Shown here in pieces: positions 1-6,488 of a stretch of DNA of 22,946 nt (positions are counted from its first letter, which is position 1; each line of letters starts with the position of its first letter). Made by a program: the position numbers and the translations under genes. Where the stretch lies: NCBI RefSeq assembly GCF_040649515.1, contig NZ_JBEZFP010000142.1, positions 1 through 22,946 on the forward strand. The letters are read 5' to 3'. This DNA comes from Yinghuangia elevatio. Its GTDB lineage: Bacteria > Actinomycetota > Actinomycetes > Streptomycetales > Streptomycetaceae. The notes below the pieces were generated by a model, which searched no databases, was not told where the DNA came from, and was given only the letters and a program-made list of their open reading frames with translations.

Positions 1-69
1 GGCGACAGCGCCAACCACTTCCACTACTACCGGCTGTCCGAGGACAACCGGATCCTGTGGGGCGGCTAT
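1..69 (+). pseudogene. 3'-truncated FAD-dependent oxidoreductase (DAO family) remnant
   Basis: The window opens inside a plus-strand frame that reads GDSANHFHYYRLSEDNRI followed by LWGGY. This matches the conserved FHYYRL...RILWGGY stretch that I recall from FAD-dependent amine/amino-acid oxidoreductases (DAO fold), where it lies in the substrate domain and is normally followed by about 100 further residues starting DAIY or similar. Here the resemblance stops at the Tyr codon (67-69). The frame then runs through antisense sequence of the next gene to a TGA at 187-189. Either the gene is truncated by a deletion or rearrangement whose right edge lies close to base 70, or the join is an assembly artefact. 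The catalytic FAD-binding N-terminus lies outside the window, so I cannot tell whether any product is made. Confidence 0.6.
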
Positions 70-85
70 GCCCTCGGGCCACGCC

Positions 86-541
86 TCAGGCAGCCAGGTG
101 CCGCGCCAGCAGGTTCCAGCTGGAGTCGAACCCCGCGTGCGCCATCTCGCCGCGGAACTGCTCCGGGACGTCGGTCTGGTGCAGGGTGAGCCGGGTCCGC
201 CCGTTGCCCAGGTCGGTGAGCGTGATCTCCTGCTTCATCGCCTCGCCCGGCACATGGAACGCCAGCAGCTCGGGCTCGACCACGTCGAGGTACACGCCGG
301 CGAACGGGATCTCCATGTCGCCCATGACCATGGTCAGTTCGCATCGCCCGCCCTTCCACGGCTCCAGGGTGACGCTCTCGCGCGGCACGGTGAGGCCCTC
401 GGGCGCGAAGAACTTCACGATCTGGTCCGGATCGGTGTACGCCGCGAACACCGCCTCGCGCGGCGCGTCGAACTCGCGCACGAAGGTCACGTCGCCGTCG
501 CCGTTGTCGGTCATCGTGGTGGCCATCGGGGTCTCGGACAT
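86..541 (-). CDS. AHSA1-type SRPBCC domain protein
   Basis: Protein of 151 residues starting MSETPMATT. The start at 541 is preceded by GAGGAG at a good distance; an upstream in-frame extension to 667 is arginine-rich, lacks a ribosome site and was not used. The body has the AHSA1 pattern of the SRPBCC (START-like) superfamily: VTFVREFDAPREAVFAAYTD near the N-terminus, then FFAPEGLTVP, WKGGRCELTM and a closing helix containing GFDSSWNLLARHL. These are small cavity proteins that bind hydrophobic ligands. Actinobacterial members usually stand alone or beside ArsR regulators, and none is next to this one. The gene lies downstream of, and in the same direction as, the FAD monooxygenase, 166 bases away with a hairpin between them. 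No specific ligand can be inferred. Confidence 0.88.
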   Translation of the reverse strand: MSETPMATTMTDNGDGDVTFVREFDAPREAVFAAYTDPDQIVKFFAPEGLTVPRESVTLEPWKGGRCELTMVMGDMEIPFAGVYLDVVEPELLAFHVPGEAMKQEITLTDLGNGRTRLTLHQTDVPEQFRGEMAHAGFDSSWNLLARHLAA

Positions 542-619
542 TGCGGGCTCCTCGGTGTGATGCGGTCCGTCTTCTGACGGCCCGTGCCGCTGCCTGGTGT
601 CGTTCGGTGTTGCGTGTGC

Positions 620-638
620 CGCGGCGAGCGTCGCCGCG
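620..638 (-). terminator. Possible terminator hairpin downstream of the FAD monooxygenase
   Basis: CGCGGCGA (620-627) and TCGCCGCG (631-638) form a perfect 8-bp stem with a 3-base loop, about 70 bases past the monooxygenase stop. There is no T-tract. It could separate this gene from the SRPBCC gene, but a short GC-rich stem of this kind can also arise by chance. Confidence 0.35.
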
Positions 639-707
639 CTTTCGGAGGGGTAGACCGCCCTCCGCACCGAAACTCATCGCCGGGCGCGAAAACAATCCTG
701 CGCGAGG

Positions 708-2105
708 TCACCCGCGGACCGCCGCCAGCCACTCGTCGCGCTCCGGCCCGTCCGGACCGGGCACCAGGCCGTCCCTGGCCTCCAGCCACATGTCGATGTG
801 CCGCCGGACCTCCTCGTCCGCGTACGCCACGGCCGGGACCTCCGCCAAGTGCTGCACCTTGGCCCGGGCGCGCATGACGACCGGGTCCTCGTACGCACAC
901 GCCGACCGCGCCATGCGGGCCGCCTCGCGCCCCGACAACGCAGGAGGCGCGGACGTCCCGTCATGGCCCACGACCGCCGCCAGACCCCGGTCCGCCTCCA
1001 CCTGCACGTCGAACCACGGGCGCAGCGCGCTACGGCACCACGCCGCGTACGCCATCGCGAACCCGGCCGGCTCCCGGTTCGCGTCACCGGAGTTCGCCGC
1101 CACCCACTGGGCCTCCCGCAGCGCCAGCGAACACCCTTGCCCCAGCGTGGGATTGGTGTGCACGACCGAGTCGCCGACGCCCACCAGACCGGTCACCACG
1201 GGCCCCTCGTCGTCGACGAGCGCGGTCCACCGGTTGTCGAGGCCGGCCATCGCCCGCACGCCGGTGAGCGGCTCGGGGTCGAGGTCCAGCCACGCCGCGG
1301 CGGCCGGGAACAGCCGGGCGGCCGCGTCGAACACCGCCGGGTCGCGCAGCGCGCCCCGGCTGCGGTCGGCGGTCGCGACCAGCAGCGCGACCGCGAAGAC
1401 GCCGTTGTCGGAAGGGAAGACGGCCGCGCTCGCGAAGGACGCCATGGAGACGGGACGCACCCGCTTGGGCGCGTCCCCGCGCAGGCGGTACCAGCGGCAG
1501 ACGTACGCGAGCCCGGTGCGGTGGCTCTCCACGACCGGGGCCCGGCACCCCGCCTCGGCCAGCAGCCGGGGCAGCGGCGACCTGCGGCCCGCGCAGTCGA
1601 GGACGAGGTCGACGCGGTGCCTGCCGTGGTCGGTGCGTACCGCCGTCACGTGCGGGACGGGTCCCGAAGTGTCGAGGTCGAGCCCGCGGACCGGGGCGCC
1701 GAGCCGGAGGTTGGCGCCGTGCTGCCGCGCCACGGCGCCGGCGAGCGCGGTCTCCAGGACGATGCGCCGGGCGCGTACGGTCACCAGTTCCTCGTCGCCG
1801 GGGCGGTAGGGCGGCGGGGTGTCGAACCAGTCGAACTCGTGGTACTCCTCGGCGCCGAGCTCGCGCATCGCCGCGTACACGTCCGGGGCGTCGGCGCGCA
1901 GGACGCGGCGCACCGGGGCGAGCAGCAGGTGCGGTTGCGCGGCCTGCGGGACGCTCGGCCGCACCCAGGTGAAGGTGTCCTCGTCGAGCCCGACCCCGGC
2001 CCGGCGTCCGTCGCGCTCGAAGACGGTGACGTCGTGCGCTCTCCGGGCCAGGAACAGCGCGACGGCAAGACCACCGATTCCGCCACCCACCACCGCAACG
2101 CGCAC
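708..2105 (-). CDS. FAD-dependent monooxygenase / oxidoreductase
   Basis: Protein of 465 residues. I start it at the GTG at 2105 because AGGAG sits six bases upstream and the dinucleotide-binding motif follows at once: VRVAVVGGGIGGLAVALFLA, with GGGIGG at residues 7-12 and the ribose-binding acidic residue in VFERD near 28. A second flavin motif, GVGDSVVHTNPTLGQGCSLAL, lies near residue 310 and corresponds to the GD...P..GQG box of PF01494-type hydroxylases. The enzyme should use NAD(P)H and O2 on an organic substrate in the cytoplasm; the substrate is unknown. It is the third gene in the same direction after the Rrf2 regulator and MFS transporter, suggesting a modify-and-export set, although a hairpin in the 181-base gap suggests it can be transcribed separately. 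Confidence 0.88.
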   Translation of the reverse strand: MRVAVVGGGIGGLAVALFLARRAHDVTVFERDGRRAGVGLDEDTFTWVRPSVPQAAQPHLLLAPVRRVLRADAPDVYAAMRELGAEEYHEFDWFDTPPPYRPGDEELVTVRARRIVLETALAGAVARQHGANLRLGAPVRGLDLDTSGPVPHVTAVRTDHGRHRVDLVLDCAGRRSPLPRLLAEAGCRAPVVESHRTGLAYVCRWYRLRGDAPKRVRPVSMASFASAAVFPSDNGVFAVALLVATADRSRGALRDPAVFDAAARLFPAAAAWLDLDPEPLTGVRAMAGLDNRWTALVDDEGPVVTGLVGVGDSVVHTNPTLGQGCSLALREAQWVAANSGDANREPAGFAMAYAAWCRSALRPWFDVQVEADRGLAAVVGHDGTSAPPALSGREAARMARSACAYEDPVVMRARAKVQHLAEVPAVAYADEEVRRHIDMWLEARDGLVPGPDGPERDEWLAAVRG

Positions 2106-2222
2106 GGCACGCTCCTCATGTCGCACAGCCGGTGAGCCGACCCCTGACCCCGCCAGCCTGCCCACCCGGGCGGGGAGCAACAAGGGCAAAGTCCATCGCA
2201 GTTGGTGTCCACGCCAGGCAAA

Positions 2223-2258
2223 TGCCCCTGTTGCCGGGCGGCGGCGGCCACAGGGGCA
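2223..2258 (-). terminator. Terminator hairpin after the MFS gene
   Basis: TGCCCCTGT (2223-2231) pairs perfectly with ACAGGGGCA (2250-2258), and the 18-base loop can extend with GCC/GGC pairing. It starts 29 bases past the MFS stop in the minus direction. It has no T-tract, as is usual in actinobacteria. Its position implies partial or complete separation of the MFS and monooxygenase transcripts. Confidence 0.55.
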
Positions 2259-2286
2259 CCCGGTCGGCCGGGACGGGCGGGCCCGG

Positions 2287-3579
2287 TCAGGCCACCGCAA
2301 GCAGGGCGATCGCGGGACCGAAAGCGCCGCCGAGCTGGTACGTCAGGTTGAGCAAACCGATCGCCGCCGGGCGCAGCGGGGCGGGTGCGACCTCCGAGGC
2401 GCGCACGCTCAGCGTCGACAGGCCGCCGGACGCGGCCAGCACCGCGAGTGCCGGGACGACGACCAGCACCGGCGCCCAGGGGGCGAATACCGCGGCGACC
2501 GGGCCCGCGACGCCCAGGAGGACGAGCACGGCGGTCACCCGGCCGCGCCCCAGGCGGCCCGAGACCGCGGCGAGCACCCACGAGGCCGCGCCGCCGATCA
2601 GCAGGGCGGCCATCTGCGCGACGCCGATCGTGCCCTTGGCCCAGGTGGTGGCGTCGTCCATCAGGCGCGGCACCGCGAAGAGCAGGCCGAAGTACGCCGT
2701 CGACAGCGCACCCGCCAGGCCGGCCGACGCCAGGAACACCGGGCTGCGCAGCAGCGCGACGGGAACGAATCCGACCCGGCGCGTCCGCACGTGCAGCGCC
2801 AGCAGGACCGCGGCGACCAGGGCCACCGCGAGCGCCGGCAGGGTGAAGTGGGGGAGCAGGACAAGCGCGGTCACCAGCGTCACCAGCGCGACCGCGCCGC
2901 GGGCGTCGAACGCCTGGTCGGCGCCGGGCTGCGCGGGGCGGTCGGGAGTACCGGCCGACGCGGCGCCGTGGCCTTCCGGCGTGCGCAGGTGGGCCGCGAC
3001 GGCAGGCACCGCGAGCAGGCCCACGGCCGAGACGACGAGGGCGGCCCGCCAGGACAGCGCCGACGTGATCGCGGATCCGGCGAGCGGGCCGACCGCGCCC
3101 CACATGGCGAACCCGGCGGTGATGACGCCCATGCGCCGGACGTCGCCGGCGAGGTTCATGGCCACGGTGACCAGGGCGGCGCCGCCGAACGCCTGGGCTG
3201 CCCGGCCGACGAGCAGGAGCGGCAGCCACGGCGACAGCACGACCGCGAGCGTGCCGACGACGACGGAGACGGTCCCGGTGCGCAGTGCGGCGGTGGCGCC
3301 TCGGCGGCGCAGCAGGCCCGCGGCCAGCGGAGTGCCGATGGCCATGGCCCACGCGAACGTGGTGACCAGCCACGTCGCGGTCGCCGTGGAGGTGCCGAGG
3401 GCACCGGAGATCTCCGGGAGGATCAGCACGGGTGCGTTGGCGGTGGCCGCGACCGGGGTGGCGAGGAGTGCCAGCCAGAGCGCCGGAATGCGGCGCGGCG
3501 CCGCGGTCGCGGCGATCGTGCCGCCCGCGTCGACGGGGTGGCTGCTGCGCGGGAGGGCACGGAGTGCGGCCGTGGTCAT
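2287..3579 (-). CDS. MFS transporter
   Basis: Protein of 430 residues with alternating hydrophobic segments consistent with 12 membrane helices, the usual length for the major facilitator superfamily. The loop after the second segment, AAGLLRRRGATAALRTG, fits the region of MFS motif A, though the canonical GxLaDrxGrr is degenerate here. A central hydrophilic stretch (about residues 200-225) separates the two halves. The start at 3579 has GAGGTG eight bases upstream. It is likely a proton-coupled exporter of a small molecule or drug; the substrate cannot be read from sequence. It follows the Rrf2 gene by 129 bases, and that gap contains a copy of the operator found at the Rrf2 promoter, so regulation by that protein is inferred. 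Confidence 0.9.
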   Translation of the reverse strand: MTTAALRALPRSSHPVDAGGTIAATAAPRRIPALWLALLATPVAATANAPVLILPEISGALGTSTATATWLVTTFAWAMAIGTPLAAGLLRRRGATAALRTGTVSVVVGTLAVVLSPWLPLLLVGRAAQAFGGAALVTVAMNLAGDVRRMGVITAGFAMWGAVGPLAGSAITSALSWRAALVVSAVGLLAVPAVAAHLRTPEGHGAASAGTPDRPAQPGADQAFDARGAVALVTLVTALVLLPHFTLPALAVALVAAVLLALHVRTRRVGFVPVALLRSPVFLASAGLAGALSTAYFGLLFAVPRLMDDATTWAKGTIGVAQMAALLIGGAASWVLAAVSGRLGRGRVTAVLVLLGVAGPVAAVFAPWAPVLVVVPALAVLAASGGLSTLSVRASEVAPAPLRPAAIGLLNLTYQLGGAFGPAIALLAVA

Positions 3580-3613
3580 CGCGGCACCTCTTTCGGTTCT
3601 GTCTCGTTCCGGG

Positions 3614-3636
3614 TTCCAGACAATTGATGTCCAGAA
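3614..3636 (-). promoter_or_regulatory. Second Rrf2 operator copy, upstream of the MFS gene
   Basis: On the minus strand the core reads CTGGACA-N5-TGTCTGG (plus coordinates 3616-3634). It differs from the operator at the Rrf2 promoter (CTGGACA-N5-TGTCCAG) at only two of 14 arm positions, and the spacer length is identical. Flanking TT/AA extends the arms to nine bases with seven pairs. It lies 35 bases upstream of the MFS start codon. Reading it as a binding site for the Rrf2 protein is inference. Confidence 0.6.
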
Positions 3637-3708
3637 TTAGTCGGCGGGTGGGCGGGCGTGGAGCGGTGCCGGCTTGCGGGGTGAGTCTCGTGATGCAGAC
3701 GGGCGGGG

Positions 3709-4194
3709 TCAGACCCGGGCGTTCTCGAACCAGTTGCGGACCTGGTCCGGCCGGCCCGGCGCCCGCGCCTCGACCTGGTCGCGGATGTCGGCGATGGTCC
3801 GAGCGGCCAGCTCGCGGCGCCAGGCGAGGTCCGCGTGCCGCATGGCCTCGTCGATCAGGCACGGGGTGGGGTTGTCGGTCCGGGCGTCGGCGTTCGGGCC
3901 CTGCCGGCGGATCTCGGTGCAGCGGAAGGCCTCGTCGGGGCCCTCGATCGCGGTGACCACATCCATCAGCGTGATCCGCTCGGCCGGTCGGGCGAGACGG
4001 AACCCGCCGCGCGGGCCGGGCGTCGACGTCAGGATGTCGGCCCGGGCCAGCGCCTGAAGCTGCTTGTTGAGGTACGCCGTGGGCAGCTCGTAGAACGCGG
4101 CCAGCTTCGCCGCGGTCACCGCCCGCTCGGGGGCGACCCAGGAAAGGTTGACGCAGGAGTGCATCGCCCACTCGACGCCTTCGTTCATCCGCAT
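3709..4194 (-). CDS. Rrf2-family redox-type regulator, RsrR-like
   Basis: Protein of 161 residues. It starts MRMNEGVEWAMHSCVNLSW, the usual Rrf2 N-terminus; a 20-residue upstream extension would run across the operator and was rejected. The winged helix covers residues 25-70 (LPTAYLNKQLQALARADILTS, then PGPRGGFRLARP). The published [2Fe-2S] ligands of Streptomyces RsrR are Glu8, His33, Cys90 and Cys110. This protein has Glu8 and Cys92/Cys112 with the same 20-residue spacing and a similar CTEIR context, but my by-eye alignment puts Tyr35 where the His should be. The IscR/NsrR three-cysteine motif is absent. It probably represses itself and the MFS gene in response to redox state or an electrophile. 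The start codon lies within the inverted repeat, so the mRNA is probably leaderless. Confidence 0.88.
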   Translation of the reverse strand: MRMNEGVEWAMHSCVNLSWVAPERAVTAAKLAAFYELPTAYLNKQLQALARADILTSTPGPRGGFRLARPAERITLMDVVTAIEGPDEAFRCTEIRRQGPNADARTDNPTPCLIDEAMRHADLAWRRELAARTIADIRDQVEARAPGRPDQVRNWFENARV

Positions 4195-4224
4195 AACCTG
4201 GACACTACATGTCCAGGTTATGCG
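4190..4224 (-). promoter_or_regulatory. Rrf2 autoregulatory operator (15-bp inverted repeat)
   Basis: Plus-strand bases 4190-4204 and 4210-4224 are perfect reverse complements: 15-bp arms containing CATAACCTGGACA, with the 5-base spacer ctaca. The repeat covers the start codon and the -10 element of the Rrf2 gene. The core CTGGACA-N5-TGTCCAG recurs upstream of the MFS gene. Rrf2 regulators commonly bind such dyads over their own promoters. Confidence 0.75.
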
Positions 4225-4230
4225 AGGCAA
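4202..4230 (-). promoter_or_regulatory. Leaderless promoter of the Rrf2 gene
   Basis: Read on the minus strand: TTGCCT (4225-4230), a 17-base spacer, TAGTGT (4202-4207), then seven bases to the ATG at 4194. The -10 fits TAnnnT and the -35 matches TTGACA at four of six positions. Spacing to the ATG predicts transcription starting at or next to the start codon. The operator dyad lies across the -10 and start site. Confidence 0.55.
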
Positions 4231-4347
4231 CCGCAAACGCGGTCGGCCACGCATTCGCCGACACGACCGCGGTCACGGCTACCGGCGTGTCCGCGGCCGC
4301 GTGGTCTGCCGCGCCGCGGTCTGCCGCCGAGCCGACTGCGCGGCGCC

Positions 4348-4899
4348 TCACCCGGGCCCGTGGCCGACCACCCGGTCCGTCAGGAGCGCCAGCGCGCGCC
4401 GCAGTTCGCGCTCCGCACCGGGCAGGAGCATCGCGCGGCCGGGGACGCGGACGCCGCCGGTCAGGGCGACACGCGTCCCGAAGCCGTCCCCGTCGCCTGC
4501 GCGGATTCCGACCTCGCCGGTCCCTTCCGCCGGCCTTTCGGTCTCGCGGTGCCCGATTGGTTCGGCGGCCATGCCCACCACCAGAAAGCGGCTCTGGAGC
4601 CAGCACCAGCCAGGGCGCAGCACACCGTGCAGGCGCGCCCGCGGGCCGTACCTGCTCCGGGCGAGCGCGGTGACCCGGTCCCCGTCGACACTCTCGACGC
4701 GCACCTTGCGCATGTCCGGCTGGAACGCGCCGAAGCCGCCCTCCAGATCGCCCATCACCAGCCACACGTCGCGGAACGACGCGGGGAGCACGCCTTCGAC
4801 GACCCGCGCCCCGCGCACCCCGGCGGCCATGACGCGCATGCGTCCGACCGAGCCGAGCGGCGGCATCCCGTCGGCCATGCCTTCGAGCATGTCCGTCAT
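4348..4899 (-). CDS. SRPBCC-like protein, third gene of the ECF sigma operon
   Basis: Protein of 183 residues starting MTDMLEGMADG. The ATG (4897-4899) overlaps the TGA of the sigma factor (4896-4898) as ATGA, with AAGGA about ten bases upstream, which supports this start over one three codons earlier. I recognise only a loose SRPBCC/START-like pattern: ASFRDVWLVMGDLEGGF, then VRVESVDGDRVTALARSRYG and WCWLQSRFLVVGMA, ending in a helix, GAERELRRALALLTDRV. No membrane helix and no zinc-binding anti-sigma motif (HxxxCxxC) is visible. As the coupled partner of an ECF sigma factor it could modulate that factor or be an effector of the same response; neither is shown. The name is tentative. Confidence 0.75.
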   Translation of the reverse strand: MTDMLEGMADGMPPLGSVGRMRVMAAGVRGARVVEGVLPASFRDVWLVMGDLEGGFGAFQPDMRKVRVESVDGDRVTALARSRYGPRARLHGVLRPGWCWLQSRFLVVGMAAEPIGHRETERPAEGTGEVGIRAGDGDGFGTRVALTGGVRVPGRAMLLPGAERELRRALALLTDRVVGHGPG

Positions 4900-5486
4900 G
4901 ACGACCACATCCTTCGGAATCCGGCACGGGCACGGTGCAGCCGGGACTTCACCGTGCCCTCGGGTACGCCCAGCAACGCGGCGGCCTCCTTCTCGTCGAG
5001 CCCCTCCACGTCGCGCAGCACCAGGACCGCGCGGTGCTCGGGGGACAGCCGGGAGACGACGTCGCCGATGTCGGCGGCGAGTTGCGGGTCGCCCGGGGCG
5101 GGCAGGTCGATCGGCTCGACGGGCAGGTCGCGCGCGTCACGGCGGGCCACGCGGACGGCCTCGCGTACCGCGACCGCACGGACCCACGCGTACAAGGCCT
5201 CGGGCTCGTCGAGTGACCGCAGCGCGCGGAACACCGCCACCAGCGTTTCCTGGACCGCGTCCTGACGACTGCTCAGGGCGATGGGCGCGCAGATGGACGA
5301 GACGTAGGGGATCAGCTGGTCGAGCAGGTCGTTCATCGCCAGCGTGTCGCCCTGCCGCGCGGCCCGGGCGAGCGCGATCCCGCGCGCCCGGCGGTCCGCC
5401 GCGGTGTCAGGCGGCCGCCCGGACGGCAGTCTCGGCGGCTGCGCCGCCTGCTGCCTCGGTGGCTGTTCGGTCACAGTGCCGATCAT
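4896..5486 (-). CDS. ECF-type RNA polymerase sigma factor
   Basis: Protein of 196 residues. Region 2 spans about 45-120 (MNDLLDQLIPYVSSI, SSRQDAVQETLVAVFRAL, ALYAWVRAVAVREAVRVARR). Region 4 spans about 145-193 (LSPEHRAVLVLRDVEGLDE, KEAAALLGVPEGTVKSRLHRAR, the helix-turn-helix that reads the -35). There is no region 1 or 3, as expected for ECF factors. It carries a proline/glutamine-rich N-terminal tail of about 30 residues. The ATG (5484-5486) overlaps the stop of the upstream DUF3995 gene as ATGA with only a weak ribosome site, so translation is probably coupled. No SnoaL-type C-terminal extension like that of ECF41 is present. Start and function are secure; the ECF subgroup is not. Confidence 0.93.
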   Translation of the reverse strand: MIGTVTEQPPRQQAAQPPRLPSGRPPDTAADRRARGIALARAARQGDTLAMNDLLDQLIPYVSSICAPIALSSRQDAVQETLVAVFRALRSLDEPEALYAWVRAVAVREAVRVARRDARDLPVEPIDLPAPGDPQLAADIGDVVSRLSPEHRAVLVLRDVEGLDEKEAAALLGVPEGTVKSRLHRARAGFRRMWSS

Positions 5487-6058
5487 CCCCCGAGAGTTTC
5501 GCCGATCCGGGCACGGCGGCGCCGCGCCACCGCGGCTTCCCGTGCCGTCACCTCGCGTGCGGGAGCTTCCCCGGTGGTCGTCTCCGGCGACGGTTCGACC
5601 GGAGTCGCCGCCAGGCGCATCGCCGCGTAGCCGAAGCCCACGCACGCCGGGGTGTACAGCACCAGATTCAGCCAGTAGAACGGCGCGTCCACGTCGACCC
5701 CCACTCCCGTGATCCATACCGCCCCGGCCGACGCCCGCAGCGCGAGTCCGCCGGCAACCGCCGCCGTGCCGAGGCGGGCCGCCTGCCGCACCCGGCGTCC
5801 GCCGACGCGGTGCGAGTGCACGTACACCGATGCGGCCGCCGTGCCCAGCAACGCACAGAGCGGGAGCAACACCTTTGGGGTGAAAGGAACATCGGCATTG
5901 AGAACGGCGTAGGACAGGCCCCGCGCGGAATCGGCGGGCCATGTGAGGCCCGTCGCCCAGACGGCGTGCACGAGCGCGTCGCCCGCGAGCAGCGCCGCAA
6001 CGGCACTGCCGAAGCGACGTGCCCTGGAGGCGCGCAACGGCACCAGTGGGTTGCTCAT
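5483..6058 (-). CDS. DUF3995-like four-helix membrane protein
   Basis: Protein of 191 residues starting MSNPLVPLRASRARRF, with GGAAGGGG upstream of the ATG at 6058. Four hydrophobic helices are visible at about 16-37, 62-80, 95-118 and 126-149. The features ALVHAVWATGLTWPA, LNADVPFTPKVLLPL and FYWLNLVLYTPAC match what I recall of DUF3995 proteins, whose function is unknown. The C-terminal 40 residues are charged and probably cytoplasmic (REVTAREAAVARRRRARI). Its stop overlaps the sigma factor ATG, making it the first gene of a three-gene coupled operon. A membrane protein encoded directly ahead of an ECF factor could sense or hold that factor at the membrane; this is inference. Confidence 0.82.
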   Translation of the reverse strand: MSNPLVPLRASRARRFGSAVAALLAGDALVHAVWATGLTWPADSARGLSYAVLNADVPFTPKVLLPLCALLGTAAASVYVHSHRVGGRRVRQAARLGTAAVAGGLALRASAGAVWITGVGVDVDAPFYWLNLVLYTPACVGFGYAAMRLAATPVEPSPETTTGEAPAREVTAREAAVARRRRARIGETLGG

Positions 6059-6488
6059 CGAGGGATCCCCTTCCGAACCTGACGGCGTGTCGGTGGGAGG
6101 AGGAGCCCGGACGCCGATTCGTTCCGTGCGAATTCGCGCAGATCGTGGTGATCGCCGTCACGTTCCGCAGGGGAGGCGCGAAATGGACTGCCGGACATGG
6201 ACCATCCCGCTCTGGCCATCGAGCCGTGCGGCATCGCCGACCCGGCGCCGGGACACGTCAGCCCGAAGCGATTGGCCTGTACGAGAAGCACGGCTACGTG
6301 CAGATCCCCGTCTACGGCATCGGCGCGTCGAACCCTTGTGCGTCTGCTTCGCCAAGGACATCACCGGAGACCTCGGCAAGGACGTCTCCGAGGACCTCAT
6401 CAAGGACACCGCCGCGGACGTTGCCCAGGGCAGCTCGCAGGACCCCGCCCGTAGCCGCGAATTGGCGGGCGCCGTCGCGCCGATCGCC
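6059..6488. other. 430-base stretch without an intact gene
   Basis: This gap lies between the DUF3995 gene and the lysR gene, both on the minus strand. It should hold the promoter of the DUF3995-sigma operon at its left end. The middle contains a degraded GNAT gene on the plus strand (listed separately). The remainder, to 6488, is a continuation of that frame encoding a lysine/aspartate-rich low-complexity stretch. I see no RNA gene and no convincing promoter boxes. Confidence 0.6.
6197..6362 (+). pseudogene. Degraded GNAT acetyltransferase gene
   Basis: From the ATG at 6197 the first codons read MDHPALAIEPCGIADPA, which resembles a GNAT N-terminus (IEPCxIDDPxA). At about 6244, in a different frame, the sequence reads GTRQPEAIGLYEKHGYVQIP plus VYG, the conserved C-terminal motif B region of these acetyltransferases. 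At about 6333, in a third frame, it reads PLCVCFAKDI, the usual family ending. So an N-terminus and a C-terminus remain, with about 100 codons missing between them and two frame changes. The AcetylCoA-binding motif A (RxxGxG/A) is absent, so the product would be inactive. After KDI the frame continues into an unusual tail (GDLGKDVSEDLIKD). The N-terminal match is less certain than the C-terminal one. Confidence 0.6.

Noticed and set aside
2190..2220. A third Rrf2 operator upstream of the FAD monooxygenase
   Set aside because: Two TGGAC elements occur there, but as direct repeats 15 bases apart rather than as the 7-5-7 inverted repeat seen at the other two sites.
4209..4673. Plus-strand open frame starting inside the Rrf2 operator (MSRLCEATANAVG...)
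   Set aside because: It runs antisense into the SRPBCC-like gene, has no ribosome site and turns into Arg/Pro-rich shadow sequence. The intergenic part is only about 120 bases.
6120..6166. Two GGAACG elements on the minus strand upstream of the DUF3995-sigma operon as ECF autoregulatory -35 sites
   Set aside because: No matching -10 (CGTC/GTC type) lies 16-17 bases downstream of either copy, so autoregulation cannot be supported from sequence.
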